Assembly (NCBI GenBank): GCA_030536515.1
Contig: JAUNPV010000005.1
Span: 1 to 64,000, forward strand
Direction of reading: 5' to 3'
Source of the DNA: Eubacteriales bacterium
Lineage (GTDB): Bacteria > Bacillota > Clostridia > Oscillospirales > Oscillospiraceae
Length of the DNA: 64,000 bases
In this document: positions 15,543-24,105 of the stretch, piece by piece
Numbering within the stretch: the stretch's first letter is position 1
Layout of the letters: the number at the start of each line of letters is the position of its first letter
Translations under genes and position numbers: made by a program
Notes under the pieces: model-generated
Told to the model about the DNA's origin: nothing
Seen by the model: only the letters and a program-made list of their open reading frames with translations
The model's database searches: none

Positions 15543-16883
15543 ATGGAAAAACGATTTTCAAACCGCCAGCTTCTGCGGCTGATTCTGCCGCTGGTGGTGG
15601 AGCAGGGGCTGGCCATTCTGGTGGGAATGTGCGACGGGGTGATGGTGTCCTCCGTGGGCGAGGCGGCCATTTCCGGCGTATCCCTGGTGGACATGATCAA
15701 TGCGGTGATGCTGACGCTGTTTGCGGCACTGGCCACCGGCGGCGCTGTGGTTACCAGCCAGCTGCTGGGGGCCAGGCAGATGGAGAAGGCCCGCCAGAGC
15801 ATCGGCCAGCTGGTGCTGCTGTCGGCGCTGATGGGCACGGCGCTGATGGCCCTGTGCCTGGTGTTTGCCCGGGGGCTGATGCGCCTGTTCTTCGGCTCCA
15901 TTGCGGCGGACGTGATGGAGGCGGGGCTGATTTACTTCCGCATTACCGCCCTGTCCTTCCCCTTTATGGCCCTTTATAACGCCGGAGCCGCCATTTTCCG
16001 CAGCGTGGGCAACAGCAAGCTGTCCATGAAGGTGAGCCTGCTGATGAACGTCATCAACGTGGCGGGCAACGCCCTGTGCATTTTTGTGCTGAAAATGGGG
16101 GTGGCCGGCGTGGCGGTGCCTACTCTGGTGTCCAGAGCCGTGGCGGCGGTGGTGATGCTGGCGCTGGCGGCGGACAAAAGGCAGAGCCTGCATTTGCAGC
16201 GGGACGGCCTGTGCCGGATTCAGGGCCGGATGATGGGCAGCATTCTGCGCATCGGCATCCCCTCCGCCTGCGAAAACAGCGTGTTCCAGCTGGGACGGCT
16301 GGTGGTGGTCAGCATGATTGCCCTGTTTGGCACCACCCAGACCTCCGCCAATGCAGTGGCCAACACCCTGGATACCCTGGGTATCGTCATGGGCCAGGCC
16401 ATGGGGCTGGCCATGGTGACGGTGATTGGCCAGTGCGTGGGGGCTCAGGACCTGGACCAGGCGGATTACTACATCAAAAAGCTGATGCGCTGGTCCTACG
16501 CCATGGTGGGGGCCAGCAACATCGCCCTGCTGATGTTCCACAGGAGCCTCATCGGCCTGTACAGCTCCCTGACGCCGGAGACCGTGGCCCTGGCGAGTAC
16601 ACTGGTGATGCTGCACGCCGGGTTTGCCATTTTGCTGTGGCCCGCCGCCTTTGTGCTGCCCAACGCCCTGCGGGCGGCCAACGATGTGCGCTTTACCATG
16701 TACGTGGGCATCGGGTCCATGGTGGTGTTCCGGGTAATTTTTTCCTGGGTGCTGTGCGTCCGGCTGGGCTGGGGCGCCACCGGCGTGTGGACGGCCATGA
16801 TCATCGACTGGCTCTGCCGGGTCAGCTTCTTCCTGCCCCGGATTCGGTCGGGCAAGTGGAAAACCAAATACGTGGCGGCCTAG
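15543..16883 (+). CDS. MATE-family efflux transporter
   Basis: A 446-aa protein with about twelve membrane segments in two homologous halves, typical of the multidrug and toxic compound extrusion family. Helix 1 begins RLILPLVVEQGLAILVG, and VGEAAISGVSLVDMIN follows as in NorM-like members. It would export cationic compounds using a sodium or proton gradient. The substrate is unknown. It overlaps the convergent pseudouridine synthase gene by 4 bp. Confidence 0.9.
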   Translation: MEKRFSNRQLLRLILPLVVEQGLAILVGMCDGVMVSSVGEAAISGVSLVDMINAVMLTLFAALATGGAVVTSQLLGARQMEKARQSIGQLVLLSALMGTALMALCLVFARGLMRLFFGSIAADVMEAGLIYFRITALSFPFMALYNAGAAIFRSVGNSKLSMKVSLLMNVINVAGNALCIFVLKMGVAGVAVPTLVSRAVAAVVMLALAADKRQSLHLQRDGLCRIQGRMMGSILRIGIPSACENSVFQLGRLVVVSMIALFGTTQTSANAVANTLDTLGIVMGQAMGLAMVTVIGQCVGAQDLDQADYYIKKLMRWSYAMVGASNIALLMFHRSLIGLYSSLTPETVALASTLVMLHAGFAILLWPAAFVLPNALRAANDVRFTMYVGIGSMVVFRVIFSWVLCVRLGWGATGVWTAMIIDWLCRVSFFLPRIRSGKWKTKYVAA

Positions 16884-17464
16884 GCCCAGTCAGGCAGCCG
16901 CTCAAATTCCATTGTCTCCTTCCCCCAGGGGAAGGAGATTTTGCAGGAAAACAGCCGGGGGGCGGCTTCTTCGTCCCGGGCGCCGTACTTGTGGTCGCCT
17001 ACCAGGGGGAAGCCACGGGAGGCGAACTGGACCCGGATTTGGTGGCTGCGGCCGGTGTAAAGGCGGATGCGGACCAGGCTGGGGTCGCCGCCGGAGAGGC
17101 GGGTAAATGTAAGCCGTGCCTGCTTCACCCCGCCCCGGGGCCGCTTCACGACAAATACCTTGTTTTTCCGGCTGTCCTTCCACAGAAGGTCCTGCCAGTC
17201 GCCGCACTCCGGCGGCGTGCCGTGGACCAGGGCCACGTACTGCTTTACCATGGTCCCCTCCTGGACGGCCCGGGAGAGGGCGGCGGCAGCCTGTTTGGTC
17301 CGGGCGTAGACCATCACCCCGCCCACGTTTTTGTCCAGCCGGTGGACGGGGAAAATTTCGCCCCCCAGGGCCTCCCGCAATGCAGCGGGGACCTCCAGCT
17401 CCGCGTCCAGCCCAACGGGCTTGACGCAGACGGCAAGATGCTTGTCTGAGTAAAGAATTTCCAT
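16880..17464 (-). CDS. RluA-family pseudouridine synthase
   Basis: A 194-aa protein with the catalytic motif HRLDKNVGGVMVYART (Asp at about residue 50) and the C-terminal YTGRSHQIRVQFASRG typical of RluA enzymes that isomerise uridine in rRNA or tRNA. ATG at 17464 is chosen because GGAGG lies 6 nt upstream and the protein then starts at the first catalytic-domain strand (MEILYSDKHLAVCVKP); the open frame upstream runs through repeat DNA. It has no S4 domain. Target nucleotide unknown. Confidence 0.88.
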   Translation of the reverse strand: MEILYSDKHLAVCVKPVGLDAELEVPAALREALGGEIFPVHRLDKNVGGVMVYARTKQAAAALSRAVQEGTMVKQYVALVHGTPPECGDWQDLLWKDSRKNKVFVVKRPRGGVKQARLTFTRLSGGDPSLVRIRLYTGRSHQIRVQFASRGFPLVGDHKYGARDEEAAPRLFSCKISFPWGKETMEFERLPDWA

Positions 17465-17682
17465 GCAAAGACCTCCAGAAAACTGAGCAAAACCTTCCCC
17501 GGGGCGTAGGGCCCGGCGTCCTTGACGGGCCGCTGCCAGGCAGGCACGTCCAGGAGGCCGTGCCCTACGGGCAGTGGAAAATTGGGGACGCACCCCCAAA
17601 CCTCCCCCCCGGGGGAAGGTTTTTCGCTTCGCTCTCATATGATTACATCATATCACATTTTTCACAATTTCGGAACTGCCAG
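17465..17682. repeat. Intergenic region filled with GC hairpins
   Basis: Contains GTAGGGC/GCCCTAC pairs, a CACGTCC...GGCCGTGCCCTACGG stretch and a CCTCCCCCC/GGGGGAAGG end like the repeats at 131 and 46833. It looks like a rearranged copy of those families. No gene is seen. Confidence 0.5.
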
Positions 17683-17711
17683 TTGAAAGAATTCAAAACT
17701 TGTTGTATAAT
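17683..17711 (+). promoter_or_regulatory. Promoter of the ABC exporter gene
   Basis: TTGAAA (17683-17688) and TATAAT (17706-17711), 17-nt spacer, 25 nt before the start codon. Confidence 0.8.
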
Positions 17712-17736
17712 GGCCCCAAAGATAGGAGGATGAACT

Positions 17737-19503
17737 ATGACAACCAAAGACTATCAGCGCCGTTCGCCGCTGGTGATTTTTTTGCGTTACTTTGCAAACC
17801 ACAAGGGGCTGTTCGCCGTGGACGTGCTGTGCGCCGCCCTGATTGCGGCCATTGACCTGGCCTTCCCTCTGGTGACCCGCAGCGCCCTGTACGATATGCT
17901 GCCGGGGAAGATGTTCACCACCTTTTTCCTCGTTATGGGGGCGGTGGTGGCGTCGTACCTGCTGCGGTCCTTCCTCAACTACATCGTGGCCTACTACGGC
18001 CACACCTTCGGCATCCGGGTGGAGGCGGACATCCGCCGGGACCTGTTCCGGCATATGCAGGAGCTGAGCTTCGACTTTTACGACGAAAACCGCACCGGCA
18101 AGCTCATGGCCCGGCTCACCTCGGACCTGTTCGAGCTGACGGAGCTGGCCCACCACGGCCCCGAGGACCTGCTGACCTCGGTGCTGACCATCTGCGGAGC
18201 TTTGGCAGTCATGGGCAGAATCCAGTGGCGGCTGGCGGTGCTGGTGGCGGCCACCATTCCCATTTTCCTGGTGGTGGTGATGACCATGCGCAGGCGCATG
18301 GCCTTGGCCTCCCGGGCTGCCAAGGAAAAAACCGGCCACATCAACCAGGAGATTGAAAGCAGCCTGTCGGGCTTTCGCACCGCCAAGGCCTTCGCCAACG
18401 AGCAGGCGGAAAGCGACCGGTTCAACGCCGCCAACGAGATTTACAAAACCTCCAAGCGGGAATTTCACAAGGCTATGGGCCTGTTCAACAGCAGCGTGGA
18501 GTTCTTTTTGTGCAGTTTGAACGTGGTGATTATCGGCTTCGGCGGCTGGTATGTGATGCAGGGCCGCATGGACTACCGGGACCTGCTGACCTTCACCCTG
18601 TACATCGGCTCCTTCGTCAACCCCATGCGCAAGCTCTCCGGCTTTTCCGAGCTGTTCGCCAACGGCTTTGCGGGCCTGAGCCGGTTTGTGGACATTATGC
18701 GCACGGAGCCCACCATCCAGGATAAGCCCGGCGCGCAGCCGCTGAAGGATGTGCAGGGCCGCATTGACGTCAGGGACGTGTCCTTTGCCTACGACGGGAA
18801 TCTGGACGTGCTGCGAAACGTCAGCCTCACGGTGGAGCCCGGGGAGACCATCGCCATTGTGGGCCCCTCCGGCGGCGGCAAGACCACTTTGTGCCAGCTG
18901 ATTCCCCGGTTTTACGATGTCCAGGGGGGCAGCATTTCCATCGACGGCCAGGACATCCGGGACGTGACCCAAAAGAGCATCCACGAAAACATCGGCATTG
19001 TCCAGCAGGACGTGTTCCTCTTTGCGGACACGATTTTGGAAAACATCCGCTACGGCCGCCCCGAGGCCACGATGGAAGAGGTGGAGGAGGCCGCCCGGAA
19101 GGCGGAGATTCTGGACGACATCCGGGCCATGCCCCAGGGCTTCGGCACCTATGTGGGCGAGCGGGGCACCCTGCTGTCCGGCGGCCAGAAGCAGCGCATT
19201 GCCATTGCCCGGATTTTTTTGAAAAATCCCCCTATCCTGATTCTGGACGAGGCAACCTCGGCCTTGGACTCCGTGACGGAGGCAAAAATCCAGCGGGCCT
19301 TCGACACCCTGTCCCAGGGCCGGACCACCCTGATTATCGCCCACCGGCTCAGCACCATCCGCAGTGCAAACCGGATTGTGTCCATTGCCGACGGAGCCAT
19401 CCAGGAGTGCGGCACCCACGCCCAGCTTTTGGCCACCGGCGGCATCTACGCCCAGCTCTATCAGACCCAGAACGCCCTGGCTCTGGAGGCGGCGGGAAAA
19501 TAA
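17737..19503 (+). CDS. ABC exporter, fused membrane and ATPase domains
   Basis: A 588-aa half-transporter of the MsbA/LmrA/BmrA type. Six membrane segments fill about residues 20-320. The ATPase follows, with Walker A GPSGGGKTT (about 377), Q-loop IGIVQQDVFLF, signature LSGGQKQR (about 478), Walker B ILILDEATSALD and the H-loop IIAHRLSTIR. It functions as a dimer; with no partner half beside it, a homodimer is likely. It exports lipids, drugs or peptides; the substrate is unknown. Confidence 0.92.
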   Translation: MTTKDYQRRSPLVIFLRYFANHKGLFAVDVLCAALIAAIDLAFPLVTRSALYDMLPGKMFTTFFLVMGAVVASYLLRSFLNYIVAYYGHTFGIRVEADIRRDLFRHMQELSFDFYDENRTGKLMARLTSDLFELTELAHHGPEDLLTSVLTICGALAVMGRIQWRLAVLVAATIPIFLVVVMTMRRRMALASRAAKEKTGHINQEIESSLSGFRTAKAFANEQAESDRFNAANEIYKTSKREFHKAMGLFNSSVEFFLCSLNVVIIGFGGWYVMQGRMDYRDLLTFTLYIGSFVNPMRKLSGFSELFANGFAGLSRFVDIMRTEPTIQDKPGAQPLKDVQGRIDVRDVSFAYDGNLDVLRNVSLTVEPGETIAIVGPSGGGKTTLCQLIPRFYDVQGGSISIDGQDIRDVTQKSIHENIGIVQQDVFLFADTILENIRYGRPEATMEEVEEAARKAEILDDIRAMPQGFGTYVGERGTLLSGGQKQRIAIARIFLKNPPILILDEATSALDSVTEAKIQRAFDTLSQGRTTLIIAHRLSTIRSANRIVSIADGAIQECGTHAQLLATGGIYAQLYQTQNALALEAAGK

Positions 19504-19506
19504 GCC

Positions 19507-19537
19507 AAACGTCCACCTGTCATGGGTGGACGTTTTT
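19507..19537 (+). terminator. Terminator of the ABC exporter gene
   Basis: Arms AAACGTCCACC (19507-19517) and GGTGGACGTTT (19525-19535) running into six T. Confidence 0.88.
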
Positions 19538-19570
19538 TGCGTAGAATGGTGAAATTTGAAAACTACAGAT

Positions 19571-19610
19571 TGTCATTGCGAGCCAGGGTGCGTCCTGGCT
19601 CGCAATGACA
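19571..19610. repeat. TGTCATTGCGA palindrome, minimal copy
   Basis: A 40-bp near-perfect palindrome: TGTCATTGCGAGCCAGG, 6-nt centre, then CCTGGCTCGCAATGACA. It is the shortest member of the family and shows the core unit. Confidence 0.85.
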
Positions 19611-19630
19611 GGTTTTGTATAATAAAGTAA

Positions 19631-19854
19631 TGCTTATCCGGTTAACACACCAAAGCCTCCCCTGTGTAAGGGGAGGTGGGCGGCGAAGCCGCTCGGAGGG
19701 GTTGTTCCCCTGCACTTTCCCGTTGCACAATGTTACCGGCTGCTCAATACTGGGAAGCATTGCAACCCCTCAGTCACCTTCGGTGACAGCTCCCCTTGCA
19801 CAGGGGAGCCTTTGGTGCGTACCACTTTTGTGTACGGAGTGAAATCGATAAGCA
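19631..19854. repeat. TGCTTATC-bounded palindromic element (224 bp)
   Basis: Left end TGCTTATCCG (19631-19640), right end CGATAAGCA (19846-19854). Inside are AAAGCCTCCC...GGGAGCCTTT and GAGGGGTTG...CAACCCCTC pairs, the same layering as at 2223-2456. It ends only 8 bp before the promoter of the next operon. Confidence 0.8.
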
Positions 19855-19862
19855 TTCGAGAA

Positions 19863-19923
19863 ATTATTGACAAACGATAATATATGTGATATCATAACCA
19901 TGGAATTATTGAAAAACGATAAT
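19863..19923 (+). promoter_or_regulatory. Promoter with two operator-like direct repeats
   Basis: TTGACA (19867-19872) and TATCAT (19890-19895) with a 17-nt spacer. Two near-identical 19-bp direct repeats, ATTATTGAnAAACGATAAT, lie at 19863-19881 (over the -35) and 19905-19923 (just after the expected start point). They are 42 bp apart, about four helical turns. The layout fits repression by the XRE protein encoded in the same operon. Confidence 0.75.
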
Positions 19924-19936
19924 TGGAGGGATGATT

Positions 19937-20863
19937 ATGAAGCGCGGATGGTACTTGCCCTTTGCTTTGGAAGCCTTGGCGGCGGCTTTGGTGTTCTGGA
20001 AATTTCCCGGGGACGGGACTTTGTTTGGGGCCATGGCGCTGCCCTTTACGCTGCTGGGGAAGGGGCTGCGGCAGCTGTCTTTGTCCGGGGCGGCGGGGAA
20101 TCTTGCCGCCTGGGCAGTTTATCTGGCCCTTTCTCTGGCCCCCCTGGGGGTGCTGGCCTGGCGGGCGGCCCGGAAGCAGGCTTCCCGGGAGGACTGGCTG
20201 CTGGCTGTGCTGGCGGGGGTGGTGGCCTGGGGGCTTTACTGCCTGGTCAATCCCGGCAGCCTTCCCGGCATCTGGGGCGGCACGGACGTGGGGGCCTATC
20301 TCTGCGCCCAGGTGATTTGGTCGGCGGTGCTGTGCTGCGCCCTGTTCCTGGCGCTGCGGGTCCGGCCTGAGCGGCTGCTGGGCTGGCTGCTGAACGGCCT
20401 GGGGGCCGTGGTGGTGCTGAACGCCTGGGGCGTGGAGCTGGGGCGGCTGGTGCTCAAAATGGACCAGGTCCGCCAGGCCAACACCCTGGGCAGCCTGGCC
20501 CTGACCAACGGAATCCTTCTTCTGCGCTACGGCATGGACCTGGTAAACGGCAGCCTGGGCCTGTGGGTCATCGGGGCGGGCCGGACCCTGGCGGACCGGC
20601 TGAGCCGGGATGCCTACGCCCAGGACACCGTGGATGCTGCCCAGGTCCTTATCCGCCGGGGGACGGTCGCTCTGAAAACGGCGGCGGCGGGGACCCTGGG
20701 GCTGAACCTCATCCAGGTTCTGGCCGGGGAGCGGCTTCGGGACATGGCGCTGAATGTGGACCTGCCCCTGCTGAGCATGGTGCTGCTGCTGGCGGGCATC
20801 CTCCTGGGCCGTCTGCTGACCCGGGGCAAGGCCCTGCAGGACGACAGCGACCTGATTATTTAG
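19937..20863 (+). CDS. DUF2975-like multi-pass membrane protein
   Basis: A 308-aa protein with about eight membrane segments. The C-terminal part, with a four-helix layout and the ending GKALQDDSDLII, resembles DUF2975 proteins, which are usually about half this length and are commonly paired with a YozG-like XRE regulator, as here. ATG at 19937 is preferred over the ATG at 19931 because GGAGGG abuts the earlier codon. Function is unknown; the tight link to a regulator suggests a sensing or anti-regulator role, which is inference. Confidence 0.65.
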   Translation: MKRGWYLPFALEALAAALVFWKFPGDGTLFGAMALPFTLLGKGLRQLSLSGAAGNLAAWAVYLALSLAPLGVLAWRAARKQASREDWLLAVLAGVVAWGLYCLVNPGSLPGIWGGTDVGAYLCAQVIWSAVLCCALFLALRVRPERLLGWLLNGLGAVVVLNAWGVELGRLVLKMDQVRQANTLGSLALTNGILLLRYGMDLVNGSLGLWVIGAGRTLADRLSRDAYAQDTVDAAQVLIRRGTVALKTAAAGTLGLNLIQVLAGERLRDMALNVDLPLLSMVLLLAGILLGRLLTRGKALQDDSDLII

Positions 20864-20873
20864 GAGGGACGCC

Positions 20874-21128
20874 ATGGCCATTGTATCCCATTTGGACGAG
20901 GTCCTGCGCAGCCGGGGCATCACCGCCAAGGAGCTGTGCCAGAAGGTGGGCATCACCGAGGCCAACCTGTCCATCCTGCGCAGCGGCAGGGCCAAGGGCA
21001 TCCGCTTTGCCACCGTCAACCGCATCTGCTACTATCTCGGCTGCGACGTAGGGGACATTTTGAAATTCGACGGCAAATTGGAGGAGGACTGCGATGAAAC
21101 GGCTATTTCTGATGCTTCTGGCAGCTAG
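20874..21128 (+). CDS. XRE/Cro-CI family regulator (YozG-like)
   Basis: An 84-aa protein made almost entirely of one helix-turn-helix domain: KELCQKVGITEANLSILRSG forms the HTH and ICYYLGCDVGDILKF ends the domain. Small regulators of this YozG type lie next to DUF2975 membrane proteins in many Bacillota. It begins 10 bp after the membrane-protein gene and overlaps the lipoprotein gene by 35 bp, so all three are one operon. It probably binds the direct repeats upstream of the operon. Confidence 0.85.
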   Translation: MAIVSHLDEVLRSRGITAKELCQKVGITEANLSILRSGRAKGIRFATVNRICYYLGCDVGDILKFDGKLEEDCDETAISDASGS

Positions 21129-22023
21129 CGTGCTGCTGTCCGGCTGCCAGCTGGCAAGGCCCGAGGCCCAGGCCCCGGCAAAGGACCGGCTGGCGGGGGT
21201 GCTGGTGACCACTGAGCACCTGGACCTGTTCGACATGGAGGCTTATTTAAACGACCACATAAATGACATCGGCCCGGGGGACCATGTGGTGTCCGACACC
21301 GCCGGTTATGAGGGGCGGATTTACGGCGAGCTGACCCAGACGGGACGGCATGAGGACGGGGCTGCGAAGTATGAGGTTTCCTTCCCGGAGGTGGAGGGGT
21401 ATTTCTGGGTGGACCTGCGGTGCAGCGCCTCCGGCCTCTGGGAGCCGGACGGGGAATACTACTGGAATTCCACGGGAAACGGCGGCCTGTACGATTTGAA
21501 ATCCGGCATCAGCTCCACCGACCGGGGGGAGGAGAGCACCCTGGAGCTGACCGTCGCCTACTGGCAGGACGGGCCGGTGACCATGTTCTGCAACCCCATT
21601 TACCAGACGGCGGACGGGAAAATCTACGTGACCTCCGGCAGCGGCCTGTCCGGGGACCTGGCTCTGGGCGGCAAAATGACCCAGACCCTGACGAACACCG
21701 TCACCACAACTGTGGACGGGGAAAGCCGCACTGATTCCACCACCGTGATGGTCCATGCAATCCACGCCCTGCCAACGGAAGAATTGAGGCTGGTCCAGCT
21801 GGACGAGCAATACCGCATTCTGGCGGAAAACGACTACAAAAAGGGCAGTTTCCCGGCATCCCTGAACCTGGAACCGGGAGCCGTCTGCCTCATCGTCCAG
21901 ACCACCGACGGCCAGACCACCACCCGCACCCTCTGCCAGAGGGGAGATGAAAACGCAGTCTATTTCACCACCCAGGGCAGCATCTGCATCCCCGGCTCGG
22001 TGGAGCTGAATTGGAGCGAATGA
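21094..22023 (+). CDS. Lipoprotein, function unknown
   Basis: A 309-aa protein with a lipoprotein signal peptide and lipobox VLLSGC (Cys at about 18). The rest looks like an extracytoplasmic, beta-rich domain with acidic character; no family was recognised. The ATG lies 8 nt after GGAGGAGG, inside the end of the XRE gene in another frame. Co-transcription with a membrane protein and regulator suggests a surface component controlled by that regulator. Confidence 0.7.
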   Translation: MKRLFLMLLAASVLLSGCQLARPEAQAPAKDRLAGVLVTTEHLDLFDMEAYLNDHINDIGPGDHVVSDTAGYEGRIYGELTQTGRHEDGAAKYEVSFPEVEGYFWVDLRCSASGLWEPDGEYYWNSTGNGGLYDLKSGISSTDRGEESTLELTVAYWQDGPVTMFCNPIYQTADGKIYVTSGSGLSGDLALGGKMTQTLTNTVTTTVDGESRTDSTTVMVHAIHALPTEELRLVQLDEQYRILAENDYKKGSFPASLNLEPGAVCLIVQTTDGQTTTRTLCQRGDENAVYFTTQGSICIPGSVELNWSE

Positions 22024-22036
22024 CTGGAAAAAAAGC

Positions 22037-22294
22037 GGCCCCTGTGCTGAAAAGCACAGGGGCTCAGTCTGTCGAAAAACCCCTTCGGGGCTTTCCGACA
22101 GAAGGGATGCAGCCTGCTGCGTGCATAATTTGTACGCCTATGGCGTACAAATTCCACACTTGCAGTCTGAGATGTATTTTCGTCCAGGTACACGCCCCGG
22201 CCGAAAATGATTTAGAATTTATTTGCCGCTGCGGCGGCAAACTCTGCGAGGCTTTTTCGATGCCCTGGGCCCCTGTGCTGAAAAGCACAGGGGC
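22037..22294 (-). repeat. Structured element between duplicated terminator hairpins (copy 1)
   Basis: Identical 27-nt hairpins (22037-22063 and 22268-22294; arms GCCCCTGTGCT/AGCACAGGGGC, loop GAAA) flank a 204-bp core in the same orientation. Read on the minus strand, the core shares blocks with 26644-26951: AAAAAGCCTCGCAGAGTTTG, AAATCATTTTCGGCCGGGG, a 36-nt block identical at every position (22157-22192) and a hairpin block AATTTGTACGCC/GGCGTACAAATT (22114-22156). Core ends are complementary (TCGAAAAA/TTTTTCGA). It lies between convergent genes. Confidence 0.8.
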
Positions 22295-22300
22295 CGTCAG

Positions 22301-24103
22301 TTATTCGGGGGCAAAAACCGCTTCCAGAGTCAGACCACCGTCAACCGGGAGGGTCACGGTGGGGGCGGTTTCCTCACAGCTGCCCCGCCAGCCCACGAAC
22401 CGATAGCCGGGGCTTGGGGCGGCGGTGAGGGTGATGGGGTAGTCCGTAAAATACTGCCCGGACCAGGCCCCGCCGGACAGGTCCAGGGTGGAGGTGTTGA
22501 CGGTGACCTCCCCCATTTCCGGGGCCTGGGTGGAGACAGTGACGGTCTCCAAAGAGCCGGTCAGTGCAAACTCCTCCGCTAAATGCTGAACAGCATACCC
22601 GGGCCGCTCCCGGAAGTAGCCGTCCATCCAGTCCAGAGTGTAGCCGTACTTCTCAAGCACCCCGGCCACCCGCTCCGGCGCAAAGTTGTTGTTGAGAATG
22701 TCCATAAAGGACAGAACGAATTGGCGGCGGAACGCCGGGCTCGGGTAGACAGCCTTGTAAAATGATAGAATGTCTGAGCGGGACCTCCAGTTATTGGGCA
22801 GGCTGTTCACGGCAGCCCGGCTTGTCTGACCATCTTCTGCCGGGTCAAACCAATGAATGTAATCCAAATCAAAGGTGCACCAGCGCCAGCGCAGGTCCCC
22901 GTAGGGTGTGGACTTGTAGGTCAGGCTGCGCCATACTGCATAATTGTGCCAGTCGGAAAGATCGGTGTTGCAAAAGAAGTAATTGATGGCTACAAAATCA
23001 ATAAAACTTTGAATATCGGCTTTTTCCAGCAGGGCATCCCAGTTTTCGGGGTCCGTAAAATCGTTTTCCTGAACCCAGCGGTAGAATTCAATGTAGACAT
23101 CGTAATTCAGTGTCGCCATGGAATCGTCGTCCATAAAGCCGTTTTTATACAGGATACGGTCGTCTACTCCATAATGACTCTTGAAAAACTGCTGGTCAAA
23201 CCGTTCCAGAAGATACCCGTCATACCAATATTCTCCGTTGAGATAGAGGGTGATGGGGATGGCCCCCTGGACGGCGGTTCCACGGTCACCCACAAGGTCT
23301 TTTGCTATGGCATCCGAAAGGGCCTCCTTTGTCATAATGGAGTGGGACGGTATATTTCCGAACAGGTTGACATCAAATACATTCTGCCCGCTGATTTCCG
23401 GCCTTGCAACCAGAATAAACCGCTTTTTGGCATTTTCCCGGGCGGATGCCCCCTGAATGCGCAAGCCGGCAGGCTGTCTGAGAACAGTTCCGGACTCAGA
23501 AAGAACGTCCATGGTGACGGTGGTTTCAAGGTGCTCAATGAAGTTGGGGTTAGGCTCCTCCCCGGAACGGCCGCCCTGATACCATGTATCGTAGGCTTCA
23601 CCGGTGCTGTAAATTCCATTGGGCCCAAACAAATCCTCCCGATTGAAGGCCAGGGAGAGGGTATATCCCCGCTCCGGCGGCTGAATCCCCACAAAGTAGG
23701 TCTGGGTCATCACCTCGCTCTGAATGCCCCATGGGTTGACGTAGATGGCCCGGACCACGGTTCCCTTGGGGACCGGGGCCTCATCCGGCTGGTAATTTTC
23801 CCAGTCTTTCACCACATTTTGGATGGAATTGTAAATATTGGGTTCCTGAGAACGGTCCCTGATTTCAATCCCGTCTACGTAAAGTTCAGAGTTGACTGTT
23901 GGAATACTTCCGTCTGTGGAGAAAAATATTTTTCCTCGGGGGGGGGGGGTAAACTTCAGTGTAAATGCTTCCTGATAGTATCCGCCGGGCGCAGAGGGCG
24001 TCGGCATTGGAGCGGCGTATTGCCCCTCGACCCACAAAAAGAAGGCGGAAAAAGCCACTAAAAGCCCGCAGGAAGCCAGCAAAAACTTACTTTTGCCCCG
24101 CAT
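22301..24103 (-). CDS. cotH: CotH kinase family exported protein
   Basis: A 600-aa protein with an N-terminal signal-anchor (about residues 6-24), a chitobiase/Fn3-like domain (about 40-120, FFSTDGSIPT), then a CotH kinase-like domain (about 145-480) with GLRIQGASARENAKKRFILVAR, the TLYLNGEYWYDGYLLERFD strand-helix and the metal-site stretch WCTFDLDYIHWFD. A C-terminal InlB-type beta-repeat follows (VSTQAPEMGEVTVNT to the end). CotH phosphorylates spore-coat proteins in Bacillus; homologues with adhesion-type domains occur in gut bacteria. It starts 3 bp after argS and is likely co-transcribed. A 12-C tract lies near codon 52. Confidence 0.82.
   Translation of the reverse strand: MRGKSKFLLASCGLLVAFSAFFLWVEGQYAAPMPTPSAPGGYYQEAFTLKFTPPPRGKIFFSTDGSIPTVNSELYVDGIEIRDRSQEPNIYNSIQNVVKDWENYQPDEAPVPKGTVVRAIYVNPWGIQSEVMTQTYFVGIQPPERGYTLSLAFNREDLFGPNGIYSTGEAYDTWYQGGRSGEEPNPNFIEHLETTVTMDVLSESGTVLRQPAGLRIQGASARENAKKRFILVARPEISGQNVFDVNLFGNIPSHSIMTKEALSDAIAKDLVGDRGTAVQGAIPITLYLNGEYWYDGYLLERFDQQFFKSHYGVDDRILYKNGFMDDDSMATLNYDVYIEFYRWVQENDFTDPENWDALLEKADIQSFIDFVAINYFFCNTDLSDWHNYAVWRSLTYKSTPYGDLRWRWCTFDLDYIHWFDPAEDGQTSRAAVNSLPNNWRSRSDILSFYKAVYPSPAFRRQFVLSFMDILNNNFAPERVAGVLEKYGYTLDWMDGYFRERPGYAVQHLAEEFALTGSLETVTVSTQAPEMGEVTVNTSTLDLSGGAWSGQYFTDYPITLTAAPSPGYRFVGWRGSCEETAPTVTLPVDGGLTLEAVFAPE
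23938..23949. repeat. Homopolymer of 12 G (12 C in cotH sense)
   Basis: Encodes Thr-Pro-Pro-Pro-Arg near codon 52 of cotH. A gain or loss of one base by slipped-strand pairing would stop the protein shortly after the signal-anchor. It is the longest homopolymer seen in the window. Confidence 0.95.
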
Positions 24104-24105
24104 AG

